64,000 bases of DNA from Emticicia soli (lineage in GTDB: Bacteria > Bacteroidota > Bacteroidia > Cytophagales > Spirosomataceae), in assembly GCF_037860775.1 (NCBI RefSeq), contig NZ_JBBEWC010000019.1, forward strand, positions 1 through 64,000, written 5' to 3'. The translations under genes were made by a program, and so were the position numbers. The notes beneath the pieces are model-generated. The model had not been told where the DNA came from and searched no databases. It was given only the letters and a program-made list of their open reading frames with translations. Within the stretch, counting starts at the first letter, position 1, and each line of letters opens with the position of its first letter. Positions 1 through 7,464 of this stretch are shown in pieces.

Positions 1-6
1 TTTTTC

Positions 7-58
7 GTTAGCATGAGGCTAACTTAACTATTTTTAAACTCTTTCGCAAAAGCGAAAG
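7..58. other. Two small hairpins at the left window edge
   Basis: GTTAGC (7-12) pairs with GCTAAC (18-23), and CTTTCGC (41-47) pairs with GCGAAAG (52-58) around an AAAA loop. Neither is followed by a clear T-run on either strand, so they are not confident terminators. They lie in the non-coding stretch beyond the 3' end of the OmpA gene and may belong to a gene outside the window. Confidence 0.4.
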
Positions 59-105
59 TCCTATATACAAATAAAACTTTAAAAACTCGTTCCACAGGTC
101 TTTTT

Positions 106-143
106 GGGGAAAAATAAAAAAGGTTATAGAATAATCTATAACC
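106..143 (-). terminator. Terminator of the OmpA-family gene
   Basis: GGTTATAGA (122-130) and TCTATAACC (135-143) form a perfect 9-bp stem with a 4-nt loop. Read on the minus strand the stem is followed by a T-rich run (complement of 106-121). It sits about 45 bp beyond the stop of the minus-strand OmpA gene. Confidence 0.75.
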
Positions 144-189
144 CTCTAGGTGTGTACCCCACGTACACTATAAATCAACTTGTAAAGCC

Positions 190-885
190 CTATTTTTTAG
201 CTATATCGTTTGTGCCGTTTTTAGCTTCTTTTTTCAGATTTTCGTTTGCTACAATGGCCAACTCTACACGGCGGTTTTTATCTCTACCGGCCTCAGTGCT
301 GTTGTCAACCACCGGAGTTGATTCTCCATAACCTATTACCGACATTCTTGCGTTTTTAATACCTTTTTTCTTTAAGAAATCAGCAACGGCATTGGCACGT
401 TTTTCTGACAATTTCATGTTATAGCTTTCAGCACCTACGTTATCGGTATGCCCGGCTACTAGAATATTAGTGTCTTCATACTCTTTCAGGGTTTCTGAAA
501 GTTTTTCAAGACTTGCTCTTGAGTTATCATTTAAAGCGAAAGAGTCAAACCCGAAAAGAACACCCGATTTCATTGTCAATTTAATACCTTCATCAACACG
601 CTCTACTTCGGCTACTCCGTCTAGGTCTTTTTTCATTTTTTCGGCTTGTTTATCCATGTACTTACCAATAAATACCCCTGCGGCACCACCCACAGCCGAC
701 CCTACAATAGCATATACCGCCGGATTCTTACTCTTACTTCCTATGGCTGCCCCTGCGGCGGCTCCTGCACCTACACCAATAATAGCACCTTTTTGTTCGT
801 TTGTTAATTTCTTAAATGAGTTACAAGAGGTTGTTGCGCTCAATAGCATTGCTCCACAAACCGACAGTGTTAAATACTTACTCAT
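190..885 (-). CDS. OmpA-family peptidoglycan-binding lipoprotein with glycine zipper
   Basis: Outer-membrane lipoprotein expected to tie the membrane to peptidoglycan. From the ATG at 885 the product is 231 residues: a lipoprotein signal ending at C21 (context ATTSC), a glycine-zipper segment rich in GxxxG/GAAAG patterns at about 32-80, then an OmpA C-terminal domain at about 105-215 with the typical features FGFDSFAL, AGHTDNVG, LSEKRANAV and NRRVEL. An upstream in-frame ATG (906) and a start at 939 exist, but the start at 885 gives a compact signal peptide. It is monocistronic with its own terminator. What is seen is the lipobox plus OmpA domain; the peptidoglycan-tethering role is known of the family. 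Confident on family, less so on the exact start. Confidence 0.9.
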   Translation of the reverse strand: MSKYLTLSVCGAMLLSATTSCNSFKKLTNEQKGAIIGVGAGAAAGAAIGSKSKNPAVYAIVGSAVGGAAGVFIGKYMDKQAEKMKKDLDGVAEVERVDEGIKLTMKSGVLFGFDSFALNDNSRASLEKLSETLKEYEDTNILVAGHTDNVGAESYNMKLSEKRANAVADFLKKKGIKNARMSVIGYGESTPVVDNSTEAGRDKNRRVELAIVANENLKKEAKNGTNDIAKK

Positions 886-1104
886 AAATGGTTTATTCGT
901 CTTCATGACTTTAAAAATTTTAATGATTACACGTTTCATTATTCAATCAAAGAAATATACCAGTTTGAGTAGAATGTTTTTATAAGTTATTGATAGGTAG
1001 GTAATTATGTGTTTTTGATATAGAAAGCCCAAATTTTTGAAATTAGAATGTTTTGCACAGATATGGGAAAAGTTTCTACATTGTTTCTATAATATGTACA
1101 AAAC

Positions 1105-1132
1105 AAAAGGCCGTATTATCAATACGACCTTT
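1105..1132 (-). terminator. Terminator of the M56 peptidase gene
   Basis: An imperfect hairpin with arms AAAGG-C-CGTATT and AATACG-A-CCTTT around a 3-nt loop. On the minus strand it is followed by TTTTGTTTTG. It lies about 25 bp past the stop of the M56 gene. Confidence 0.65.
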
Positions 1133-1157
1133 GTTGGTTTTTGTCATTTTGCAATTG

Positions 1158-2753
1158 TTAATCTTTCTTAGGCACAGAAACTTTTGATGTATCAGGAGCT
1201 TGGGGTATTTGCGAGTTTAGATTAACTCGATACCTGTATTTACTATTATAAGATGATACAGGCTGAGATACGACTTCCATTGGAGTAAAAGTATTTAGAG
1301 TATCATTAGTTTTAAGTATTTGTGGATTAATAGTAAATCTGTTACTCCATGGGTTAAGAGAAGGCTTATAACCTTTTGGCTCAATAAGTTTTTTTATTAT
1401 AATAAAAACTCCAGTAGTTTCGCTGACAAGATGTTCTTTAAAGCGTACTTTTGCAATTATACCGTTTTCATAAATAAACTCATAATCCTTGCCATTTATC
1501 AATTGTACATTATTTTGGAATATTTCTATTTCATTCTCTGGCACACCGGCAGTAGTCACTCTACCGTCTTGAAAAAAATGAAAAGAAATAATCTCAGGCG
1601 TATTTTCGCTTTTCAAGGTGGCGGTCATCTCAAATACACCTTTAGCTTGAAATTCTGGGAGGTTAATTTCTGGTTTTTGTAATAAAAATGTATTAATAAC
1701 AAGCTTATGTTGACTTGAATCCGCTGCAGTGACTAACGTTTTGGGATTCACTTCTTGTTTCTTATGAGATGAATCCTGACTAATGGGTTTTGATGACTTT
1801 TCTAAAGAAAGTACTTGCATATCTTTCTTAACTGATGATGCCACTTCATAAATCACTTTCTCATTACGTGGGGCAAAGGCGAAAATACCAAGTGCCAGCA
1901 ATGGTAAGCCCAGAAAGTAAAATAGCTTCTTGATAGTAAGTGTGCGCTTTTTAAACAAAAACTGAATTCGGGTAGATAACGGATGTAAACTAAACTGATT
2001 GCTAAGGTCTACTTTGTGGTTGATACCTAGCTTGAGCAGTAAGTGTGCATAGTTTTTACTATCAAACTGTTGAATAGTATTGAGGTCGGCTTCAAATTCA
2101 TGTATTTCTATTAATGATTTTTTGTAGAAATACACAATGGGGTTAAACCAAACCACAATTTTGCATAGCTCAACCAATAAAACATCTATAGAGTGTAGCT
2201 GCCTGACATGCACACATTCGTGCGCAATAATCTGTGCTTTTTCGTTATCGTTTAAATCTTTGGTGTTCAAAAAAACAAGATTAAAGAACGAAGCATTTGT
2301 CTGCTGCTTATAGTTCTGTACAATCCACAAGCTACCTGCTTTTGTTGCTTGTTTGCTGAAGCTAATAAGCTTAAATAGTTTGGAGCATAAAAGCACCAAT
2401 AAAACCAGAGAGACGCAAACATAAGCAGAGACAAGATAAAATTCCCAGTCAATTGTTTTTTCAATAGGGTATGGCTCCACAATGGGCTGTGCTTCATTAG
2501 ATAAAGTATAGGCAGCATTGTCTGTTGGCGCAGAAGCACCTGGCGTGGGCTTAAGTATTGCAACAGGCTCGGGCTTTACTACCTTAATAGTTTCAAACGA
2601 AACAAAAGGGATAATAAAACTTAAGCATAGGCTAGTAAGCAAATAAAAGCGGTTGATTGTATGAAAAGTAAATTTACGGAATACAAAAAAGTATAATCCA
2701 TAAAAAACAGCCATACAAGCCGAAGCTTTCAGGAGGTATGTTAGAAACAGCAT
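1158..2753 (-). CDS. M56-family (BlaR1/MecR1-like) membrane metallopeptidase
   Basis: Probable membrane antirepressor protease that senses a signal and cleaves or inactivates the neighbouring BlaI-type repressor. The protein has 531 residues: TM helices at about 5-25 and 35-52, another at about 105-125, then the zinc site HECVH (178-182) with a downstream E/D pair (E221, D223), and a last TM helix at about 277-295. The roughly 235-residue C-terminal part is predicted periplasmic; I recognise neither a penicillin-binding transpeptidase domain nor a clear TonB C-terminus, so the sensed signal is unknown. It lies 29 bp downstream of the BlaI-family gene on the same strand, the standard two-gene arrangement. 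Family assignment is confident; a beta-lactam role should not be assumed. Confidence 0.88.
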   Translation of the reverse strand: MLFLTYLLKASACMAVFYGLYFFVFRKFTFHTINRFYLLTSLCLSFIIPFVSFETIKVVKPEPVAILKPTPGASAPTDNAAYTLSNEAQPIVEPYPIEKTIDWEFYLVSAYVCVSLVLLVLLCSKLFKLISFSKQATKAGSLWIVQNYKQQTNASFFNLVFLNTKDLNDNEKAQIIAHECVHVRQLHSIDVLLVELCKIVVWFNPIVYFYKKSLIEIHEFEADLNTIQQFDSKNYAHLLLKLGINHKVDLSNQFSLHPLSTRIQFLFKKRTLTIKKLFYFLGLPLLALGIFAFAPRNEKVIYEVASSVKKDMQVLSLEKSSKPISQDSSHKKQEVNPKTLVTAADSSQHKLVINTFLLQKPEINLPEFQAKGVFEMTATLKSENTPEIISFHFFQDGRVTTAGVPENEIEIFQNNVQLINGKDYEFIYENGIIAKVRFKEHLVSETTGVFIIIKKLIEPKGYKPSLNPWSNRFTINPQILKTNDTLNTFTPMEVVSQPVSSYNSKYRYRVNLNSQIPQAPDTSKVSVPKKD

Positions 2754-2782
2754 TTTTGTTTTAGTTTAAGATTGAGTTGAAA

Positions 2783-3142
2783 TCATTGTTTATCTATAAA
2801 CTGTTTCAGTTTATCAATATCAGTATCGCTCAGTTTTTCTTCTTTTACCATAAAAGACAGTAAAGTTTCGGCCGAATTGTTGAAATAATTGGCAAAGACT
2901 TTCTTGAAAGAGAACTTACCATAATCTTCTTTGCTGATAATAGGAAAATATTCGTAGGTTTTGCCATAAGCCTTGAAGCCTACATAGGCTTTCTTTTCCA
3001 GAATCCTGACCACCGACGAGATAGTGTTATAGGGGGGCTTGGGTTCTTCGTCTATTTTCTCTATAATGTCTTTTACAAAGCATCGGCCTAAATCCCAGAT
3101 TATGTGCATGATGCGTTCTTCGGTTTTTGTTAATTCTTCCAT
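2783..3142 (-). CDS. BlaI/MecI-family transcriptional repressor
   Basis: Winged-helix repressor of 119 residues. The N-terminal half (EELTKTEERIMHIIW, then the recognition-helix region with YNTISSVVRILEKK) matches the BlaI/Penicillinase-repressor fold; the C-terminal half is the dimerisation part. An in-frame TTG 6 bp upstream could add two residues, but the ATG at 3142 is the better start. It is the first gene of an operon with the M56 peptidase 29 bp downstream, whose proteolysis would relieve repression. Two near-identical 20-bp direct repeats end 8 bp before the start codon and are the obvious operator candidate. The target genes beyond its own operon are unknown. Confidence 0.9.
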   Translation of the reverse strand: MEELTKTEERIMHIIWDLGRCFVKDIIEKIDEEPKPPYNTISSVVRILEKKAYVGFKAYGKTYEYFPIISKEDYGKFSFKKVFANYFNNSAETLLSFMVKEEKLSDTDIDKLKQFIDKQ

Positions 3143-3150
3143 AATCAAAA

Positions 3151-3190
3151 TTATAACGTATTTTTCAGTTATACAACGTATTTTTAAGTT
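3151..3190 (-). promoter_or_regulatory. Direct-repeat operator candidate of the BlaI/M56 operon
   Basis: Two adjacent 20-bp units, 3151-3170 and 3171-3190, match at about 17 of 20 positions and share ACGTATTTTT. They directly precede the blaI-like start codon. A tandem site two helical turns apart is what a dimeric repressor would need for autoregulation. The binding role is inferred. Confidence 0.5.
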
Positions 3191-3370
3191 ATTATTTTTT
3201 GCGAATTTTTTTATTACCTTTATATCGTAATCAATTGCCTCTGAAATTTAGTACTTCACTCCTCGATAGTCGACTGCCTGGTATTGTTTAACACTAACAA
3301 ACAGGCACTCATCATGACAAGTCTTCACTTGTTCTGTTAATCTTTTTTTCAAAAAATCGACTATCAAATC

Positions 3371-3892
3371 ATGTTTTATATCGAATCTGAGCGTTTGAGA
3401 CTCATTCCCTTAAATTTACACCAATTACATATTTATAATAATCCGGAGGCTCTGGTTGAAAAATTGGCACTGAAAGACACAAAAATTGAAACCGAGCCAT
3501 TGTTTCAAAACGAATTTGATGATGCACTTCAAAACTATTGGATACCAATGGTAGAAAAGAACCCTGATGATTACGTATGGTTTACTAATTGGCTAGTAGT
3601 TCAAAAGCAAGAAAACCTCGGCATTGGAGGCATCGGTCTAGCTGGGTTACCTAACGAAAACGGAGAGTCGGAAATAGGCTATGGTATAGATTTAAAACAG
3701 CGAGGCAAAGGCTATGCTACCGAAGCATTGGTGTGTCTGAGCCAATGGGCTTTTCAAAATGAAAACCTCAAAATCATTGTAGCACACACACCGCTCGATT
3801 TACTTAATTCGCAGCGGGTATTGCAAAAAGCAGGTTTTCTACTCATCAAAACAGAAAATGAGCTGTTAAGATGGGAGTTGAAAAGGGCATAA
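3371..3892 (+). CDS. GNAT-family N-acetyltransferase (RimJ/RimL type)
   Basis: Acetyl-CoA-dependent acetyltransferase of 173 residues. The N-terminus (FYIESERLRLIPL) is typical of the RimJ/RimL/Acetyltransf_3 subgroup, and the acetyl-CoA loop is seen as KQRGKGYATEAL at about 112-123, with the C-terminal pattern NSQRVLQKAGF that closes the fold. The substrate (ribosomal protein, antibiotic or small molecule) cannot be told from sequence. It is a single gene, convergent with the DUF456 gene downstream and separated from it by a hairpin. Confidence 0.85.
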   Translation: MFYIESERLRLIPLNLHQLHIYNNPEALVEKLALKDTKIETEPLFQNEFDDALQNYWIPMVEKNPDDYVWFTNWLVVQKQENLGIGGIGLAGLPNENGESEIGYGIDLKQRGKGYATEALVCLSQWAFQNENLKIIVAHTPLDLLNSQRVLQKAGFLLIKTENELLRWELKRA

Positions 3893-3903
3893 AAGAGGCA
3901 CAA

Positions 3904-3936
3904 ATCCTGAGCGTGTATTTATAACACGTTCAGGAT
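3904..3936. terminator. Hairpin between convergent GNAT and DUF456 genes
   Basis: Arms 3904-3916 and 3924-3936 form a 13-bp stem with one G:T wobble (pairing ATCCTGA..CGTGT with ACACG..TCAGGAT). It occupies the 46-bp gap between two convergent genes; the T-tracts are weak, so this is a probable rather than certain terminator. Confidence 0.55.
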
Positions 3937-3938
3937 AT

Positions 3939-4421
3939 TTAAGCAAAATAATTCCATATTTCTTTGCCAGCATACCATATCATGACTACGCATAAAGCTA
4001 TTTTCATGACAATGCCCACAAGAAAACCCATAAAAGAGCCAAAAGCTGCTTTGGTAGCTTGTTGCGAAGTAGAACCGGCGATGAGTTCGCCAACCAGAGC
4101 ACCTAAAAAAGCACCAATGAAAATACCAAAAGGGCCAAAAAACATTCCGACAATGAGCCCTATTGTGCTGCCCCAGGCACCATATTTAGAGCCGCCAAAT
4201 TTTTTAGTGCCCCAGATAGGTACATAGTAGTCGAGAATAGTAACTATTAAAGTAACAATACCTAGCACCCAAAGCAGGTTTTCGCTGAATTGGGCGAACT
4301 TACTGAACTGAAGGGCTAAGAGCCCCACAAAGCTTAAAGGTGGCCCCGGCAAAGGTAAAACAGCTCCGGCCAAACCAACCAAGAGGCAAATAATGGCAAC
4401 AATTAGCAGGATAATATCCAT
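3939..4421 (-). CDS. DUF456 family small membrane protein
   Basis: Integral membrane protein of 160 residues with unknown function. From the ATG at 4421 the protein begins MDIILLIVAIICLLVG, the usual start of DUF456 proteins; the longer reading frame upstream to 4478 adds a non-membrane tail that does not fit. It has about five hydrophobic segments and several glycine-rich stretches (GPFGIFIGAFLGALVGE, GSFMGFLVGIVMK), some of which resemble glycine-zipper packing. No neighbour suggests a role. Family call is from the characteristic N-terminus, the PLPGPPLSFVG loop and overall pattern. Confidence 0.82.
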   Translation of the reverse strand: MDIILLIVAIICLLVGLAGAVLPLPGPPLSFVGLLALQFSKFAQFSENLLWVLGIVTLIVTILDYYVPIWGTKKFGGSKYGAWGSTIGLIVGMFFGPFGIFIGAFLGALVGELIAGSTSQQATKAAFGSFMGFLVGIVMKIALCVVMIWYAGKEIWNYFA

Positions 4422-4516
4422 AAATTTTGAGTGGCATTTGAATAAACAAATGTATAGATTTTCGGAATGACGCCCCATATTTCAATCAGCATTATCAACC
4501 ATTTATCAAATAAATA

Positions 4517-5320
4517 ATGAATCAGACATCTCAAACAAGGGCAGAAATGCCTCAGGGAGCAAACAAAGTGCTTGACCGCCGCACAGTTGAAAGTAGTTAT
4601 TCGTCATTATTGAATCTACTCAAAGAAGGTATGTCGGTGCTCGATGTGGGTTGTGGCTCAGGAACAATTACTGCCGGAGTGGCCGAACGGGTAGGTGTGA
4701 GTGGGCGTGTAGTAGGCATTGATTTCAGCGAACATCTGATAGAACTTGCACAAAAAAATCATGGCTACCTGAGTAATCTGTCGTTTGAGGTAGCTGATAT
4801 TAATACCTATGCAGCAGAACAGAAGTTTGATTTGGTTATTGCTGCCCGCACTTTACAATGGGTAAATAACCCCGAAGAAGTAGTAGCACAAATGCTGAAT
4901 CTGGTAAAGCCGGGAGGCATGATTTCTATTTTAGATTATAACCATACTAAAATTACATGGACACCCCAGCCTCCACAATCGATGCTGGATTTTTATGAGG
5001 CTTTTTTGCACTGGCGTAAAGATGCCGGTTATGATAATGCCATTGCTGATAATCTGTCAGATATTTATAAGAAACTTGGTTTGCAATTAATAAATGTTGT
5101 AGAGCAACACGAAGCAAGCCTGAGTAGTGAAGATAGTTTTAAAGGCGATGCCAAAATATGGAGCGTAGTGGCTGAAACTCGTGGAAAACAGGTTGTAAAA
5201 GATGGGTTTATTTCAGAAGAAACACGTCTGAAGGCAATCCAGGAGTATGATGCCTGGATTGCCAGCGACGCACAAGCCATGAAGCTGTATTTATTGGCTG
5301 TTGAGGCTGTTAAGCCTTAG
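4517..5320 (+). CDS. Class I SAM-dependent methyltransferase
   Basis: 267-residue methyltransferase of the UbiE/Methyltransf_11-25 type. Motif I for S-adenosylmethionine is VLDVGCGSGT at 41-50, followed by the acidic end of strand 2 (GIDFSEHL), the motif-II region VIAARTLQWV and the post-motif strand KPGGMISILD. The C-terminal third, rich in charged residues, may bind the substrate, which is not identifiable. The last 11 bp overlap the convergent argD-like gene, so the two transcripts run into each other without a terminator between them. Confidence 0.88.
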   Translation: MNQTSQTRAEMPQGANKVLDRRTVESSYSSLLNLLKEGMSVLDVGCGSGTITAGVAERVGVSGRVVGIDFSEHLIELAQKNHGYLSNLSFEVADINTYAAEQKFDLVIAARTLQWVNNPEEVVAQMLNLVKPGGMISILDYNHTKITWTPQPPQSMLDFYEAFLHWRKDAGYDNAIADNLSDIYKKLGLQLINVVEQHEASLSSEDSFKGDAKIWSVVAETRGKQVVKDGFISEETRLKAIQEYDAWIASDAQAMKLYLLAVEAVKP

Positions 5321-6437
5321 CCAATACTTTTTGTAAGGCATCTAAAAAGATGTCGGCCTCTTTGGTTGTTACGGCAAGGCTAGGGAGCAAACGGATAGTG
5401 TGCTTCCCGGCCACGCCAGTAAATATTTTATGGTCAAAAAGCAGCGAATTTCTGATAGGGTCAACTGGTTTTTCAAACTCAATACCTATCATTAATCCCT
5501 TGCCACGTAATTCTTTAATTCTATCAAATTGTTTCAGGTTCTCAAAGAAATAATCGCCTACAGAGGCAGCATTCTGCACCAGTTTTTCTTTCTTGATAAC
5601 ATCAATTACGGCATTAGCTGCCGTACAAGCCAGATGATTGCCTCCGAAAGTAGTACCTAACAAACCGTGTTTAGCCTGAAACCTAGGAGAAATCAGAATA
5701 GCTCCAATCGGGAAACCATTACCCATGCCTTTGGCAGTAGAGATAATATCTGGTTTCACTCCGCTATGTTGAAAACTGAAAAACTTACCCGAGCGCCCGT
5801 ATCCGCATTGTACGCTATCATGAATAAAAATAGCGCCGGTTTTATCACAAGCCTTACGGATAGTTTTCAGAAATTCATCGCTTGCTACCTGAATACCTCC
5901 AACACCTTGAATACCCTCAACAATTACTGCACAGGTATCTGTATCAATGGCTTTTTTTACAGCTTCTACATCATTGAAAGGTAAAATCTGTACGTGCTCA
6001 TCAAAGTTAATCGGTGCTTTTATGCTTGGGTTATCGGTAGCCGCTACAGCCGCCGAAGTACGGCCGTGGAAGCCTTTGCTAAAAGCAATTATTTTTTTGC
6101 GGCCATTGTAGAAAGAAGCCAGTTTCAAGGCATTCTCGTTAGCTTCTGCTCCCGAATTTACCAGAAACAGGTAGTAATCTTTCAGCCCTGATATTTTACC
6201 TAATTTGTCGGCTAACTCTTCTTGCGAAGGTATTTTTACCGAATTAGAATAAAAACCAATGTTTTTTAACTGATGTGTAAGCCTTCGGACATAAACAGGG
6301 TGGGTATGGCCTATTGAAATAACCGCATGACCACCATATAAATCTAAATACTGTTGTCCGTTCTTATCCCATAGATAAGAACCTTGAGCTTTTACAGGCT
6401 CAATGTCATAAAGGGGATACACATTAAAAAGCGTCAT
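5310..6437 (-). CDS. argD: Acetylornithine/succinylornithine-type class III aminotransferase
   Basis: PLP enzyme of 375 residues, the usual ArgD length, transferring an amino group between an N-acylated ornithine (or related omega-amino acid) and 2-oxoglutarate. Visible features: the cofactor phosphate region NSGAEANENALKLA (94-107), FHGRT (123-127), the PLP N1-binding aspartate D207 in HDSVQCGYGRSG, and the Schiff-base lysine K236 in STAKGMGNGFPIGA. The common DEVQ motif reads DSVQ here. In Bacteroidota the arginine pathway uses succinylated intermediates, so succinylornithine is a possible substrate (family knowledge). No other arginine gene is adjacent. It is transcribed away from the candidate origin. 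Confidence 0.85.
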   Translation of the reverse strand: MTLFNVYPLYDIEPVKAQGSYLWDKNGQQYLDLYGGHAVISIGHTHPVYVRRLTHQLKNIGFYSNSVKIPSQEELADKLGKISGLKDYYLFLVNSGAEANENALKLASFYNGRKKIIAFSKGFHGRTSAAVAATDNPSIKAPINFDEHVQILPFNDVEAVKKAIDTDTCAVIVEGIQGVGGIQVASDEFLKTIRKACDKTGAIFIHDSVQCGYGRSGKFFSFQHSGVKPDIISTAKGMGNGFPIGAILISPRFQAKHGLLGTTFGGNHLACTAANAVIDVIKKEKLVQNAASVGDYFFENLKQFDRIKELRGKGLMIGIEFEKPVDPIRNSLLFDHKIFTGVAGKHTIRLLPSLAVTTKEADIFLDALQKVLAKA

Positions 6438-6556
6438 TTGTAATTGGTTTTTATGATAAATGGCTCTTTTGAAGCCGTTTTAAAATGAGCTTGCAAAGTT
6501 CTCAATTTATTATCAAAAAAATGTTAAAAACTTAAAAGATTATAGATTTGTTTTGC

Positions 6557-6639
6557 TGTGGATAAAAAACATTAGAATGTGTGGATAACTTTGTGAATAT
6601 GTGGATAAGTGTGATTTTGGTGGATAGTATGTAGGATAA
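6557..6639. other. DnaA-box cluster, candidate oriC
   Basis: Three exact TGTGGATAA sites (complement of the DnaA consensus TTATCCACA) lie at 6557-6565, 6580-6588 and 6600-6608, all in the same orientation and 20-23 bp apart. Degenerate GGATA-containing copies follow at 6619-6627 and about 6631-6639. AT-rich DNA flanks the array on the left (6485-6545) and right (6775-6880), suitable for unwinding. The segment is in the largest gap of the first 30 kb, and dnaN starts 3.4 kb to the right. Gene direction switches around it for the near neighbours only; the minus-strand sdhCAB and ribosomal operons further right would be head-on, which argues against. The box pattern is seen; the origin role is inferred. 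Confidence 0.55.
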
Positions 6640-6690
6640 TGACACAGACACTTTAGCAGAGAATAATTACCAGAGCCGAGAAACAACGAC

Positions 6691-6712
6691 GTAGTTTTTG
6701 AGTATAAACTAC
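6691..6712. other. Small hairpin in the candidate origin region
   Basis: GTAGTTT (6691-6697) pairs with AAACTAC (6706-6712) around an 8-nt loop. It lies between the DnaA boxes and the stronger hairpin at 6721-6756. Function unknown. Confidence 0.35.
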
Positions 6713-6720
6713 TTAAAAAA

Positions 6721-6756
6721 GAAAAAGCCCAACAAATACTATGTTCGGGCTTTTTC
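6721..6756. terminator. Orphan bidirectional terminator-like hairpin
   Basis: GAAAAAGCCC (6721-6730) and GGGCTTTTTC (6747-6756) form a perfect 10-bp stem, extended inward by AACA/TGTT with one bulged base. T-rich on the plus side and, because A-runs precede it, T-rich on the minus side too. No gene with a visible end feeds into it; it may insulate the candidate origin, or end a short unrecognised transcript. Confidence 0.6.
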
Positions 6757-6917
6757 TCTATAACTAAATGAAATACAATCAAATAACGCCAAGTAGTAAG
6801 TAATATTGTGGTAAAGAAAAATTATCGAATAATTTTTCATAAAAATCATTTTATTGAATATATTTAAGAAACGAACACATTAAGGGTGTTTAGCATCCTT
6901 AAAATTCTATACATTTC

Positions 6918-7241
6918 ATGCGGCAGGCAATTATATATGAGGTAACGATACAATACATAGGCTCGCTGAATGATGTGCGACGACGAGAGCCATTTACGGT
7001 TTATTTTTCGAATCTCAAAAGAGCTATTGAATGTGTGCAGACGAACCTGGCTATCAATGGCTGGGAACAACGGAAAGTAAACTATACGGCGGTGTATCGT
7101 GCCTTAAAAATTAAAAATAAGTTTGTTTGTGACTTTGACGCCTTAAAAACAAAATTTTTTCAGGTTGTAATCACTACCAAAACTTTGAACCCCAAACTCA
7201 CTACGCTCGGTATCGACGAATATCCTGCTACTAAACATTAA
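6918..7241 (+). CDS. Hypothetical protein next to the candidate origin
   Basis: 107-residue protein that I do not recognise. It looks like a true gene: it starts at an ATG, its composition is that of a compact soluble basic protein (many K/R, several aromatic residues, no TM segment, no signal peptide), and it shows a plausible alpha/beta pattern from YEVTIQYIGSLNDV to FFQVVITTKTLNP. It is the first plus-strand gene to the right of the DnaA boxes and is separated from crtI by 223 bp, so it is probably its own unit. The overlapping minus-strand frame is a shadow. No function proposed. Confidence 0.6.
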   Translation: MRQAIIYEVTIQYIGSLNDVRRREPFTVYFSNLKRAIECVQTNLAINGWEQRKVNYTAVYRALKIKNKFVCDFDALKTKFFQVVITTKTLNPKLTTLGIDEYPATKH

Positions 7242-7464
7242 TTATTAGGTTCTTAAAAAATAGATTTATATGCTTCTGCCAATATACTTCTGATATCTAC
7301 TGGGGCATTTGAAAATTTATTTCAATTTTATGCCCTAATCAACAGTTATGTCGTAAGTATAGTGAAGAATTAAAAATAAAAATTAATTTTGTTTAACCTT
7401 TTTTAAACAAAATTAAACAATACTAGTTTATACAGTTATATAAAGAAAAAGAGACCTCTTTTAT

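Noticed and set aside
470..985. 171-codon plus-strand frame over the OmpA gene
   Set aside because: Antisense shadow of the OmpA coding region, which has a lipobox and full domain.
6540..6782. 80-codon minus-strand frame in the 6.5-6.8 kb gap
   Set aside because: It spans the DnaA boxes and the terminator hairpin, and its product (many S, Y, L, H, no domain) looks like a translation of non-coding repeats.
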